Source: Wolfiporia cocos
Taxonomy: Eukaryota; Basidiomycota; Agaricomycetes; Polyporales; Phaeolaceae
Direction: 5' to 3'
Length of the DNA stretch: 64,000 bases
Assembly: GCA_029448655.1 (NCBI GenBank)
Contig: JACCLO010000023.1
Location: 1-64,000 of the forward strand
Shown here piece after piece: positions 23,181-32,562 of this stretch; position 1 is the stretch's first letter; each line of letters begins with the position of its first letter. Below the pieces are notes generated by a model. That model had not been told where the DNA came from and ran no database searches. It was given only the letters and a program-made list of their open reading frames with translations. Made by a program: the position numbers and the translations under genes.

Positions 23181-23864
23181 TGCTTTCGCCCCCGCCCTCT
23201 TTGAGGGTCTGGGATTTTTTCTTCTTAGGGGTTTTCGTCGCCGTCTGCGCACCCCCGCTCGCCGCCAGGCAGTGGGGTATCCTTAGTGGGCTCTGGGGGA
23301 GCGCCTTCGGGCAAATAGCCAGACCGTAGGCTTAAGCGGAACAGGGGATTGGCTGCCAAGCCTTTCCCCATATGTTGGGAATCGATGGCAACGGTGTAAA
23401 CTCTTGACCGGGCCGGAGACAACCTTCTCGCCTATCCCCAGGCGTACAGGGGCCACTCTATTTAGAGTTGGGATGGTGGGCACGAGTTGCCCTGCCTAGA
23501 ACCGCTGCCGATACGGCTTCAGAACGATAGAGTTCTGGCCTTGGCGCCCTCTAAGTCCCTCAGGGCATGGGTTTGGTTTTAACACTGGCAGCCACCTAAC
23601 TGGAGTGAGGCGTGGGCACATGCGGGGTGTAATACCCCAAATCCTGCATTCCCAGGCGTCAAGGGAAGACGACCTGCTGTACCCCCCACCTGGTAGCGTG
23701 AGAGAGACGCAATCCAGTCGCCGACACTAACTCCGGTCGAGGGCGGAGTGCCCATTGACGCCGGAGGATAAGCGCACGACACATCAAGAAGCGACGATAA
23801 GCCCCGACAGAAGACCGCGTGAATTTCCACTAGAATAGCTTACTTAGACTTCTTTTACGTAGTC
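23181..23864 (+). other. Ty3-1 leader
   Basis: About 680 bp of untranslated leader with many short open frames and a CCCTC/GAGGG hairpin near 23195. Its length resembles the leader of Ty3-2. It probably holds packaging or translation signals, but none is identified. Confidence 0.5.
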
Positions 23865-24680
23865 ATGCCGAAAGCACCACGTTTCACGGTTACCCCGAGA
23901 AACGCCGCTACGGGGGAGCGCGAGGAATGGCACATTGCCTCCTTTAAATCGCTCGAAGACCGCATCTCCGCGGTCACAGCCCCAAAGCGAGGAAAGTCCC
24001 GAAAGGGCAAAGACGTCTTCTACAGGAAGCCGAACCCTGACCCGGAGGAGATCCGAAGGGTCAACCACGAAGCCGCCCTCGCCGACATCAGGCGGAAGAA
24101 GCTCGACAAGCTTTTCCGACAGAAGGAGAAGCTCGAGGCTCGGATCCAGAAACAAAGCCTGGATCAGCTGATCGCCGAGGCAGCCAGAAAAAGGGTTGAG
24201 GAAGAGAGAATGGTGAGGAGTCTGCGGGAGCGAATCCAGCTCCCGAAGAAGTCGCTGTTAGAGAGAGTGGAGGAGCTTAGGATGCCGGCCGAGTGGGTCG
24301 AGAAACGGGGTCTTGCGAACCCCAGGGATGTCCATTGCACGGAGAAGAAGTGGGACTGGTTCTTGGACGTCGACAAACAGATGAACGCCGCCCGCAAGAA
24401 CCTTTTCCGGCTATGGAAGGTTCCCGACGCAACCACCACGGCCCCCATCATAGCAAAATTCACCACCCTCATCACCGACTTCGACGATCTCTCCACACAC
24501 CTGGAACAAAGGGTCCGTCAGGACTCCATGAAGAACGAAGATCTCCGCCGCCTCGAAAAATATCTCAGGAGGGTGGAGCACGTTTTTGGAGACCTAGACG
24601 TGAAACAGCACGTTACGTACTTAAAGACACATCTAGTACATAGCGGTCTCAACTTCGACCTTGGGAAACCCCAGCTGTAG
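23865..24680 (+). CDS. Upstream ORF of Ty3-1 (271 aa), unknown function
   Basis: A separate reading frame between leader and gag. The protein is basic, with a likely coiled coil at about residues 70-150 rich in K, E, R and Q. A globular-looking C-terminal part has WDWFLDVD near 166 and a second helical segment NEDLRRLEKYLRRVEH. No gag, protease or envelope motif is seen. The start codon follows TTACGTAGTC and is the first ATG in frame. Ty3-2 has a counterpart at 33101-35507 aligned over the C-terminal NxxxRR...RxVxxVFxDxD pattern. A conserved position and coding state in two diverged elements suggest a real product, perhaps nucleic-acid binding; that is inference. Confidence 0.8.
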   Translation: MPKAPRFTVTPRNAATGEREEWHIASFKSLEDRISAVTAPKRGKSRKGKDVFYRKPNPDPEEIRRVNHEAALADIRRKKLDKLFRQKEKLEARIQKQSLDQLIAEAARKRVEEERMVRSLRERIQLPKKSLLERVEELRMPAEWVEKRGLANPRDVHCTEKKWDWFLDVDKQMNAARKNLFRLWKVPDATTTAPIIAKFTTLITDFDDLSTHLEQRVRQDSMKNEDLRRLEKYLRRVEHVFGDLDVKQHVTYLKTHLVHSGLNFDLGKPQL

Positions 24681-24688
24681 TAGATAGA

Positions 24689-24771
24689 AAGTCCTGAAAA
24701 GGCTTTTTTTTTTTTGGTGCATGGCATTGATTGCGAAAAGTCCTGAAAAGGCATTTAAGTCCTGAAAAGGC
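24689..24771 (+). repeat. Three copies of AAGTCCTGAAAAGGC before gag
   Basis: Exact 15-mers at 24689-24703, 24738-24752 and 24757-24771 lie in the 154-bp spacer between the upstream ORF and gag. The corresponding Ty3-2 spacer (35540-35590) has related ACCTGTAAAGGC and CATAAAAAGGC phrases. They might help translation of gag from a downstream start. Confidence 0.7.
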
Positions 24772-24834
24772 ACTTTTCCCCTGAATTATCGTTTAAGGAA
24801 GAAAATAACTCAAGCTGACGAATACTGTCCACCA

Positions 24835-27072
24835 ATGGTGTCTTACACAATCGTCCAAGGCGCTTTGTACAACACCCACAAGGTGGCTACGGCCTACCGC
24901 CCCGCCGTCGGCAAGCACGCGTGGCCCGGAGAGCAAACCTGCTTGATGGACTACCTGCGAGTCGTATTCGGCATCAGAGTTAGGGGGAGTGTCACCTCCT
25001 TCAACTCAATTCCGGCGCATGTGCGCCCTTCCCTGAACGTAAACCACACGGCGTACATCAAGTACTATGGGGAAGATTCGACCAGAAACCACATTTCGTG
25101 GTGGAGGTGGGACGACTATTGCACCGCCATCCCCCTGTCGGACCTCATAGTCCTGTACGGTGACGTCCACTGGTACTCAGAGGAAGAAGCGTCGCCACGC
25201 ACGAGAGCCGCCAGGCTCTTCAACCCGGAAACACCCGCACGACGTGCAGTCATCACCCCGGAAGGCAGCGAGACTCCGCGACCGGAGGAGACGGTCAACA
25301 CAGAGCCCCTATTTGGGACGCTCCCCGACCTTCTCCCCTCCTACGAAAGGAGGACTCTGGAAATAGTCGCGCAGCCGGAAAGGAGCGAAAACGAATTGAC
25401 GGGAAGGTTGCAGCGCACTCTGGAAGTGGCCGCCTCAGACGAAGTTCTGCAGGTGGGAAAAGAAGCTTACAGGGAGGCGCTGTACCAAGCCAAGAACCAC
25501 CTCTACAGCAACCTCGTGGCTTACAAAGGCCGGGTAGACACGGATATGGAAATGGTCTGGAATAAGACCAACCAAATTCGGAGTCATAACCAGGTGCTTC
25601 AAAACAGAATCGAAGCACTAGAGGAAGCGGAAAGTTTGCGGCAACAATTGGATACCCTTTCCGAAAATCGATTCGTCCGCATAGAAAAAGACATCGCAGT
25701 ACTGCAAAAGCGTCCAGCAGTCCCAACAGCGGGACCCAGCGGTGCCCAGGTCACGGCACTAATTAATAGAATTGACCAACTCGAAGCGGAGTTAACCGCT
25801 CTAAAAAACGCACCGGCAGCCGCGCCAGCAGCAGCCACAACGGTCAACTTCCAGCAGACCAAACCGACTCAGCCGCCCAAATTCTCGGGCCCTAAGGACT
25901 CCATCTCGTCGAAAGAATGGATCCATAAAATGGGCATGTATTTTGCAGACGCCAAGGTAACCCTCGAGGAAGACAAGGTGCGCCAAGCCCTGCTACGGCT
26001 TACGGGCGAGGCCTACCAGTACATGTCGCCGGTAGTTGATAAAATCGCCGCCGGACAAACCTCGGGGCACACCTGGAAAACGTTTGCGGAAACGATCGAG
26101 AAGGTGTACGGCAAGAAGACGGACAAGGAAATTGCCGAAAAGGAGATTGAAGGGTACTTCGGAGACGAAGGGAAAAAGAAGCTCCAATCGGACTTCTTCT
26201 CTTGGGCACAGAAGCTCAGGACCCTGGCTCGCCTGGCCGAGACTGACAACAAGACGTTGTTCAGTCACATCAAATGGATCCTCCCGGAAAAGGTGCGAGA
26301 GACCCTCGCTACCTTGGAATCGGTGCCCGACTTCACAATGCCGACCGACTGGGAGGTATACCTCGATATGGCCATTGACCTCTACAAGAGGCAATACCCG
26401 GATAAACTCAAAGGCAAGATCTTTGAGGAAGAAAAGAAGAAGGAGTTGTCGGGGTCTGGCAAGACCTCTGACAAAGCTACGTCGAAGCCTGCCAAGGCTG
26501 ATGACAAAGGCAAAGGCAAGGCAAAGGAAACCGGCTCTTACGGGAAGGACTGTCGCAAGCACCCAGGACAACACAAATGGGGCGACTGTCCAGAGAACCC
26601 GAAGAACAAGCCGAAGGAAGCCAAGCCGGCCAGTAGTGGAAGCGGAACGACGAAGCCGACAGGCTCGTCCAGCGGAACGCAACAGTCGGGCCAGAAGAAA
26701 CTGGACCCGAAAAAGAAATACAAGGTCCGAATCGTCAGCACCCAGGAACTGGTGACTGACGACGAAGATGAGTCCCCCCAAGCCACCGTAGGGACCATAC
26801 GGACCAACATTCCGAAGCAACCAGAGGTGGTTCCTCTGGCCCCCACTACGCGCATCAGCGATGAGGAGAAAAGCGGGAACCCGGTGCGATCGGCAGAAAG
26901 CACCAGCCCCGTCCAGACCCAGTCGACTGGTTCGACTTCGACTGCGCCTACACCGTCGGGCGACTCCATCAGGACACATCTGCCCTGGCTTCGCAAGCGG
27001 ATAGCCGACTCCGCAAACACCCTGGGCATCTACGGAAGCTCTGCCTCGGGTTTTCCCACCGAGCACATGTGA
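24835..27072 (+). CDS. Ty3-1 Gag (745 aa)
   Basis: Structural protein of the virus-like particle. The N-terminal ~200 residues have no recognised domain. A coiled-coil stretch lies at about 240-325. The Ty3-type capsid core follows, with PPKFSGPKDSISSKEWI near 345 and repeated helical segments to about 540. A short Cys/His motif CRKHPGQHKWGDC near 573 stands where a zinc knuckle is expected but does not fit CCHC spacing. The C-terminal tail is low-complexity, rich in S, T, K and P. The ATG at 24835 is the first in frame after the 15-mer repeats. The gag stop TGA (27070-27072) overlaps a pol ATG as TGATG. Ty3-2 Gag aligns through coiled coil and capsid. Confidence 0.92.
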   Translation: MVSYTIVQGALYNTHKVATAYRPAVGKHAWPGEQTCLMDYLRVVFGIRVRGSVTSFNSIPAHVRPSLNVNHTAYIKYYGEDSTRNHISWWRWDDYCTAIPLSDLIVLYGDVHWYSEEEASPRTRAARLFNPETPARRAVITPEGSETPRPEETVNTEPLFGTLPDLLPSYERRTLEIVAQPERSENELTGRLQRTLEVAASDEVLQVGKEAYREALYQAKNHLYSNLVAYKGRVDTDMEMVWNKTNQIRSHNQVLQNRIEALEEAESLRQQLDTLSENRFVRIEKDIAVLQKRPAVPTAGPSGAQVTALINRIDQLEAELTALKNAPAAAPAAATTVNFQQTKPTQPPKFSGPKDSISSKEWIHKMGMYFADAKVTLEEDKVRQALLRLTGEAYQYMSPVVDKIAAGQTSGHTWKTFAETIEKVYGKKTDKEIAEKEIEGYFGDEGKKKLQSDFFSWAQKLRTLARLAETDNKTLFSHIKWILPEKVRETLATLESVPDFTMPTDWEVYLDMAIDLYKRQYPDKLKGKIFEEEKKKELSGSGKTSDKATSKPAKADDKGKGKAKETGSYGKDCRKHPGQHKWGDCPENPKNKPKEAKPASSGSGTTKPTGSSSGTQQSGQKKLDPKKKYKVRIVSTQELVTDDEDESPQATVGTIRTNIPKQPEVVPLAPTTRISDEEKSGNPVRSAESTSPVQTQSTGSTSTAPTPSGDSIRTHLPWLRKRIADSANTLGIYGSSASGFPTEHM

Positions 27073-30000
27073 TGACCTGCCCACTTGTGCTCCCGTGTAA
27101 TTTTAGTCCCGTACCCGCTGTAAAGAGTGTATTCGAGTCAATGTATCATATTTTTGGCAACGATGCGCGCGACTTCGCTCGATCATTCCGTGTCGAAGTA
27201 ACACTCTGGGTATATGGGCAAAAAGTGCAGGCTCTGGCTTTAATCGACAGCGGTGCAACCATATCGGTCATATCACAACGATTGGTCGATAAACATAAGC
27301 TGGTCACCGACAAACTAGCGTTTCCTATTACGGTTACAAACGCAGACGGAACAGAAAACGTCGCCGGCCGCTTAACGCAATCAGTAAAAGCATTTATGCA
27401 ACATGGCACACACAAGGAAAAAATAGGTCTGACGGTCATGCACCTAGAACCAGACCTAATCCTTGGCTATGACTGGTTGCGTCTCCACAATCCTACCTTT
27501 GATTGGAGGAAAGGAGAAATGGAATATGCACGCTGTACACACGACCAACCTTACGCCAGAAAAAAGGGCAACCGCCCTTCTGAGGAGGAATCAGTTGAAC
27601 TCCCAGAAAAAGAAATCATCGAAGTAAATTCGATTTGGGACACTCCCGTGGACATATTAGGAGAGGAGGACCCCGAAAATCCTTTGATCGCTTGGGTGGC
27701 AACCCTTGACGACGAGGAAATGAACCTGCTGACACAGTTGGTAGCCGAGGTACTTGACAAAGACCTCGACGAAGCAGACGACCGTGAGGAAAACACACCA
27801 CCGATTGACATTGAAAAATGGCGATCGTTAGTGCCCGAACAATACCAAGAGTATGGGCCAACGGTGTTCTCACAAAAGGCGTCAGAGAGGATGCCGGAAC
27901 GGAAGCCCTGGGATCACGCCATAGTGCTTGAACCAGATGCGCAGCTTCCTCCCCCGGTAAAACCATACAAAATGTCTCCCCAAGAGCGTAATAGCTTGGA
28001 TGAGTGGATAGACACCGAACTACGGAAGGGTTACATTCGACCGTCCGAAAGTCCGATGGCATCCCCGGTCTTCTTCGTCCACAAAAAGGACGGAGGACTG
28101 CGGATGGTTGTCGATTACAGGAGGCTAAACGAAATAACCGTGAAAAATCGTTATCCGATACCTCGGATCAATGACCTAATCGATCAATTGTCCCATGCGA
28201 CCATCTTCACCAAAATAGACCTTAGATGGGGATATAATAATGTCCGCATCAAGGAAGGTGATGAATGGAAGACGGCGTTTATTACACACCGTGGATTATA
28301 CGAGGCAACGGTAATGTATTTCGGTTTCTGCAATGCCCCCGCAACGTTCCAAGTGATGATGAACTCTATCCTCGCACCGTTTATTCGGACCGGCAAGGTG
28401 GTTGTCTACCTAGACGACATCTTGATTTTCGGGAATGATATGGAGGAACATCGGCGACTTACCAAAGGGGTTCTCCAAACCCTGAAGGACTCGGACTTGT
28501 ATGCGAAGCCCGAAAAGTGCTTCTTCGAGCAATCTTCCATCGAATACCTAGGAATGATCATTTCCGATGGAAACATCATGATGGATCCGAAGAAGTACGC
28601 CGGAGTTCAGGACTGGCCTAGACCTACCAAGGTCAAAGAGGTTCAAGCTTTCCTTGGATTTGCCAATTTCTACAGGCGATTCATAGAAGGCTTCTCAAAA
28701 ATAGCCAAACCACTCACCACGCTGACCAAAAAGTCAGAAGCTTGGCATTGGGACGCCGAGCAGGAAAATGCCTTCCAAACCCTAAAGGAAGCATTTACCA
28801 AAGCGCCCGTGCTTCGAATTCCGTCGCACGATCAGCCTTTCCGCGTAGAAACAGATGCGTCAGACTTTGCTACCGGAGCAGTACTATCTCAGTTAGATCC
28901 TATGGATAAAAAATTCCACCCCGTGGCGTACTATAGCAAATCGTTAAGTGCCCCGGAAAGGAACTACGAGATCTACGACAAGGAAATGTTGGCTGTCATC
29001 AGGGCTCTAGAGGAGTGGCGACACTACCTAGAGGGACACCCTGAAAAATTCGAGATATGGTCGGATCACCTAAACCTGACCTATTTCAAAACGGCGCAAA
29101 AAATGACGAGACGACAACCCCGTTGGGCACTGTACCTCTCACGCTTCAACTTCCAAATGAAGCACAAACCTGGCAAAACAATGCTAACCGCGGATCCTCT
29201 GTCCAGGCGGCCAGACCATGAGGAGGGGGTGGATCTCGATAATCGCGACCAGGTTCTTCTGAAACCTGAGTGGTTCGAGCAAGAGTACATGGCAATGGCT
29301 CTTGATACCTCCCATGCTGCCCCACAATCGGAAGATGAATCGATACTCCGAGAGATTCGCAAAGCGTTGCTAGACGACAAGGTCACAAAAGACTACAAGG
29401 AGCTGCTCTCATCCGGCCCTCGTGAATTCAAAAAAGACCTATCAGAATGGAACTACGAAGGAGGGTTACTCCTCCGAAGAGGCAAAGTCTACGTTCCAGC
29501 TACACCAGCGGATATCAGACGGCAAGTGGTCGAGTATCATCACGATCACAAGTCAGCTGGGCATTTCGGACGCTACAAAATGTACGAATTGCTAAGCCGC
29601 AACTATTGGTGGCCCGGAATGTTCGTTTACGTCAAAAAATACGTAGACGGATGTGACACATGCCAACGTATGAAGAACCACCCGCAGAAGCCATACGGCC
29701 CCCTGCAACCCTTACCGGTGCCGTCAGGCCCGTGGGAAGTGGTGACAATAGACCTGATTACTCAGCTACCCCCATCGGGAATGCATGACGCGATCATGGT
29801 CGTAGTGGATCGATTGACCAAAAGAGCAAGGTTCTTCCCAATAGAAAACACCTTCTCAACGAAAGACCTAGCTACGATACTCTATCAAAAGGTATATCCC
29901 TTACACGGGTTACCGAAACAGATGTTATCGGACAGAGGAACACAATTCGCCTCAAAACTATTTGGTGAATGGTGCACCCTGCTGGGAATTCAAAGGTCGA

Positions 30001-30767
30001 TGACTACTGCATACCACCCGCAGGCAGACGGACAAACCGAACGAGTAAACCAAATACTCAAACAGTATCTACGGTGCTATATCAATACGTACCAAAAAGA
30101 TAACTGGTCGGAGTTCCTGCCAACAGCGGAATTTGCGTACAATAATGCAGCCAGCGAAACTACCAAGGAATCTCCGTTCCTGGTAGAATTAGGTCGTCAT
30201 CCTATTGCAGGACCAAGCAGTTTCGAACCAAGTCGAAACAAAGACTTAGTAGAAATTGCAAACACACGGTTCTCTGCACAAGAGAAAGCTAACGCGGCAA
30301 TGAAAATTGCAGCCGAAAGATGGTCCTGGTACTATGACCAAAAGAAGCAAGTTGTCCCCTTCAAAGTGGGCGACAAAGTACTCGTGGACGTGCGAAGTTG
30401 GCAAGACACTGAAAGAAGTCTAGCCCCTCGCTACATCGGCCCATTCCGAATTACGGAAAAATTGGGACCGGTAACGTTCAAGGTGTACATGGACGCACAA
30501 TATAGGGCTTACCACCCTGTGTTCCATGCTTCAAAACTGGTCATGTACAAGGAATCAACCATCGAAGGTCAGAAAAGTCATCCTCCCGCGGCTGACAAGC
30601 CAACGGAAATGGAAGACCCGGAAGAATGGGAAGTGGAAGCCATTCTCGACCACCGTAACCGACGCGGCCGGTGGGAATACCTTATCCATTGGAAAGGCAC
30701 CGGACCTGCGGAAGACACGTGGGAAATCGAGGAACATTTGGCTAACGCTAAGGAGATATTGGACTAG
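27072..30767 (+). CDS. Ty3-1 Pol: protease-RT-RNase H-integrase-chromodomain
   Basis: About 1231 residues from the ATG overlapping the gag stop. Protease: DSGA at residue 59 and ILGYDWL near 130. Reverse transcriptase: about 290-480, with YLDD at 446-449. RNase H: TDASDFATG near 593 and YDKEMLA. Integrase: HHCC zinc motif from about 822, catalytic D near 893, SDRGTQF near 954 and TERVNQ with the glutamate near 989. A GPF-type module follows near 1120, then a chromodomain at about 1185-1230 (WEVEAIL, YLIHWKG, DTWE). All catalytic residues checked are present. Chromodomains direct integration to marked chromatin in this clade. A TAG ends the frame at 30765, but the same frame stays open into dUTPase. 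Confidence 0.95.
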   Translation: MTCPLVLPCNFSPVPAVKSVFESMYHIFGNDARDFARSFRVEVTLWVYGQKVQALALIDSGATISVISQRLVDKHKLVTDKLAFPITVTNADGTENVAGRLTQSVKAFMQHGTHKEKIGLTVMHLEPDLILGYDWLRLHNPTFDWRKGEMEYARCTHDQPYARKKGNRPSEEESVELPEKEIIEVNSIWDTPVDILGEEDPENPLIAWVATLDDEEMNLLTQLVAEVLDKDLDEADDREENTPPIDIEKWRSLVPEQYQEYGPTVFSQKASERMPERKPWDHAIVLEPDAQLPPPVKPYKMSPQERNSLDEWIDTELRKGYIRPSESPMASPVFFVHKKDGGLRMVVDYRRLNEITVKNRYPIPRINDLIDQLSHATIFTKIDLRWGYNNVRIKEGDEWKTAFITHRGLYEATVMYFGFCNAPATFQVMMNSILAPFIRTGKVVVYLDDILIFGNDMEEHRRLTKGVLQTLKDSDLYAKPEKCFFEQSSIEYLGMIISDGNIMMDPKKYAGVQDWPRPTKVKEVQAFLGFANFYRRFIEGFSKIAKPLTTLTKKSEAWHWDAEQENAFQTLKEAFTKAPVLRIPSHDQPFRVETDASDFATGAVLSQLDPMDKKFHPVAYYSKSLSAPERNYEIYDKEMLAVIRALEEWRHYLEGHPEKFEIWSDHLNLTYFKTAQKMTRRQPRWALYLSRFNFQMKHKPGKTMLTADPLSRRPDHEEGVDLDNRDQVLLKPEWFEQEYMAMALDTSHAAPQSEDESILREIRKALLDDKVTKDYKELLSSGPREFKKDLSEWNYEGGLLLRRGKVYVPATPADIRRQVVEYHHDHKSAGHFGRYKMYELLSRNYWWPGMFVYVKKYVDGCDTCQRMKNHPQKPYGPLQPLPVPSGPWEVVTIDLITQLPPSGMHDAIMVVVDRLTKRARFFPIENTFSTKDLATILYQKVYPLHGLPKQMLSDRGTQFASKLFGEWCTLLGIQRSMTTAYHPQADGQTERVNQILKQYLRCYINTYQKDNWSEFLPTAEFAYNNAASETTKESPFLVELGRHPIAGPSSFEPSRNKDLVEIANTRFSAQEKANAAMKIAAERWSWYYDQKKQVVPFKVGDKVLVDVRSWQDTERSLAPRYIGPFRITEKLGPVTFKVYMDAQYRAYHPVFHASKLVMYKESTIEGQKSHPPAADKPTEMEDPEEWEVEAILDHRNRRGRWEYLIHWKGTGPAEDTWEIEEHLANAKEILD

Positions 30768-31499
30768 TACAAGGCAAAATATTCAGCCCTTAGTACCGAC
30801 CCGAATCAACCCCTTCGCCGATCAACTAGACTCGGCGGAACACGGCAGACAATAGCCGTCTTCGACCCTGACTCGCCGGATTGGGATTTGGACACATGCG
30901 TCTGGCCCGATGACTGGCCCCAATATCAAAACGATGTCGACCCTACACAACCGAAAGTGTACTACAAGCGCGACCCCTTTACAGGACAATGGGTACATTC
31001 CGATGTTGAGTTCAACGAAGACTTGGAAATCGAAGTAGGAGTCAACGGCAAACTACCGACCAGGGGAACAACCGATGCGATCGGCTACGATCTATATGCC
31101 GCGCAGGATATCCTGATTAATTCATGGAAATCCGCTTTGGTCCCCACAGACATTCGTACCAACGTTCCATATGGGACATACGGTCGGATAGCGCCAAGGT
31201 CTGGACTTGCAAAAAAGGGCATAGACGTCCTTGCAGGTGTAATAGACCATGACTACCGCGGAGAAGTCTTTGTCATGTTGATGAACCTCACTGGAGACCC
31301 GTACCAAGTGAAGAAAGGCGACAGAATTGCTCAGCTAATCTGCGAAGTAGCAATCACGCCCGAAATACAGGAATCCATGACCAAGGAGAAGTTCGAAAAA
31401 GACATTCGACCTCACCTACATGGAAGTGGGCCCTACAACGAGCAGTTCAACAAGCCAACTACGCGCGGTACACAAGGTTTTGGATCGACAGGACGATAA
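30768..31499 (+). CDS. dUTPase at the 3' end of Ty3-1
   Basis: Trimeric-type dUTPase that hydrolyses dUTP to dUMP, limiting uracil in cDNA. The frame is the pol frame, open from directly after the pol TAG.  The first ATG is at 30888, giving 203 aa, but a conserved PDxDW segment lies upstream of it, so the Met may not be the real N terminus. All five motifs are present: TDAIGYDLYA (I), APRSGLA (II), GVIDHDYRGE (III), GDRIAQLI (IV) and RGTQGFGSTGR (V). Expression could be by read-through of the TAG or reinitiation. Ty3-2 has a decayed version. The enzyme is known from some retroviruses; in fungal gypsy elements it seems uncommon, but I could not check. Confidence 0.93.
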   Translation, partial: YKAKYSALSTDPNQPLRRSTRLGGTRQTIAVFDPDSPDWDLDTCVWPDDWPQYQNDVDPTQPKVYYKRDPFTGQWVHSDVEFNEDLEIEVGVNGKLPTRGTTDAIGYDLYAAQDILINSWKSALVPTDIRTNVPYGTYGRIAPRSGLAKKGIDVLAGVIDHDYRGEVFVMLMNLTGDPYQVKKGDRIAQLICEVAITPEIQESMTKEKFEKDIRPHLHGSGPYNEQFNKPTTRGTQGFGSTGR

Positions 31500-31555
31500 A
31501 AGTGGAAAAATCGTAAAGACTAACCCTTCAATGGGCTCTAGCACAACTTCTACTC

Positions 31556-31589
31556 TCAACGGGGTCGTTGAAATCTAAGGGGGGGGTAA
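31556..31589 (+). promoter_or_regulatory. Pre-PPT hairpin and polypurine tract of Ty3-1
   Basis: Hairpin TCAACG/CGTTGA at 31556-31571, then AAGGGGGGGG (31577-31586) and TAA before the LTR. The polypurine tract primes plus-strand DNA. The hairpin position matches that in three other elements. Confidence 0.85.
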
Positions 31590-32208
31590 TGTCACAAGAA
31601 TTCTCCTAGTCTCCCTATATTTCTTACTATTTTTCCGGCAATTCTACGAATTATCTACGACTTTCTAGACCAATAACTAGCTTATCTGATTCATAAGTTA
31701 ACGGTTACATACGTGCCGAATGATGGCCGCGTTATCTCCCGTAACGACGGTCTTATCTTATCATTTGTAGTTACCATCAGTCACATGTCTAGTTCTAGCC
31801 AATCGGACATTCTATCCGGAAGCAGTCAGCATATAAACATCAGCGGACCGGGCTTTGGTCACGCCCCGTCTTTGTAATGACAAGAGTGCAAAACGCTATT
31901 CGCGCGGCCTACGCCGCCTTTCTATATCCCGGTTTTGATCGGCATATGTATTTATCGCGTATTACTCAGTACTTAGGTACCTGGGGACTTGTACATACGA
32001 ATATGGACATTAGTATTATCTAATTAGACTGTTAGGGGTCTTATTTATTATGTATATATACTAGCCTTGCTGAGCGCTATTGCCTCAGTTCTATTCATTG
32101 CATTCATACTATGAGTTAACCACTCAACGTATCCTGCTTAACAACTGCTTATCCCTTGCCTAACCAGCAAACTCCAAGAACAATACAAGTAAGTGTTATC
32201 TTGTGTTA
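31590..32208 (+). mobile_element. Ty3-1 3' LTR
   Basis: 619 bp with the same ends as the 5' LTR. AGTTCTATTCAT is at 32087-32098. Several CpG sites of the 5' copy read TpG or CpA here. Confidence 0.93.
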
Positions 32209-32562
32209 TAACACTTACCTAATTATGTCATATGATCGTGGGTAGCGTAGAAGTACTTACACGCACGGACCACGCCTTTAGGGCCGGTAGTGTAGAACAG
32301 TAGGTAGCGCGTCTACTCATGTATATAAGCCTATGCGTTCTGGGGCTTACTCCCCAGAACTAGAAATCTTTCGACGTCCTCCCTGATGAGGGGCAGGACT
32401 GTCACCCATGGAACTCCCTGTGTGCTGCGCGACTACATTCATTAAGTCATGCTAGTCTGGGAGACCCTCTACCTCTATGCGCGTACGCCTAGAACCGACA
32501 CACCTTGGGGCTACGCCTGAACACTGGAGATAGGGGGGGGAAGGGCGGTATGTTCTGTGTCA
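32209..32562 (+). mobile_element. 5'-truncated solo LTR
   Basis: The promoter and 3' half of a short-family LTR: TATA CATGTATATAAG, a perfect 9-bp hairpin GTTCTGGGG/CCCCAGAAC with loop CTTACT (32337-32360), and end TTCTGTGTCA. Its first ~130 bp are missing where the Ty3-1 LTR ends, so the junction is a recombination or deletion point. Confidence 0.75.

Larger units (their letters stand above)
22549..32208 (+). mobile_element. Ty3-1: near-complete chromovirus with dUTPase
   Basis: A 9660-bp Ty3/gypsy element with two 619-bp LTRs, self-priming PBS, leader, upstream ORF, gag, pol (protease, RT, RNase H, integrase, chromodomain), dUTPase and PPT. The LTRs differ at roughly 5 percent of positions, many being C/T or G/A at CpG, so insertion is not recent, yet gag and pol remain open. 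The flanks CATTA and TAACA do not match, so one flank was probably exchanged by recombination. Confidence 0.95.

Noticed and set aside
24689..24771. CRISPR-like repeat array
   Set aside because: Three short repeats with irregular spacing in a eukaryotic retroelement leader; no spacer regularity or cas context.
27045..27075. -1 ribosomal frameshift at the gag-pol junction
   Set aside because: TTTTCCC is close by but out of register for a canonical slippery heptamer, and a stop-start TGATG is present instead.
25993..27084. 363-codon open frame antisense to gag
   Set aside because: It mirrors a GC-rich, stop-poor coding strand. Gag in the other strand has clear domain structure.
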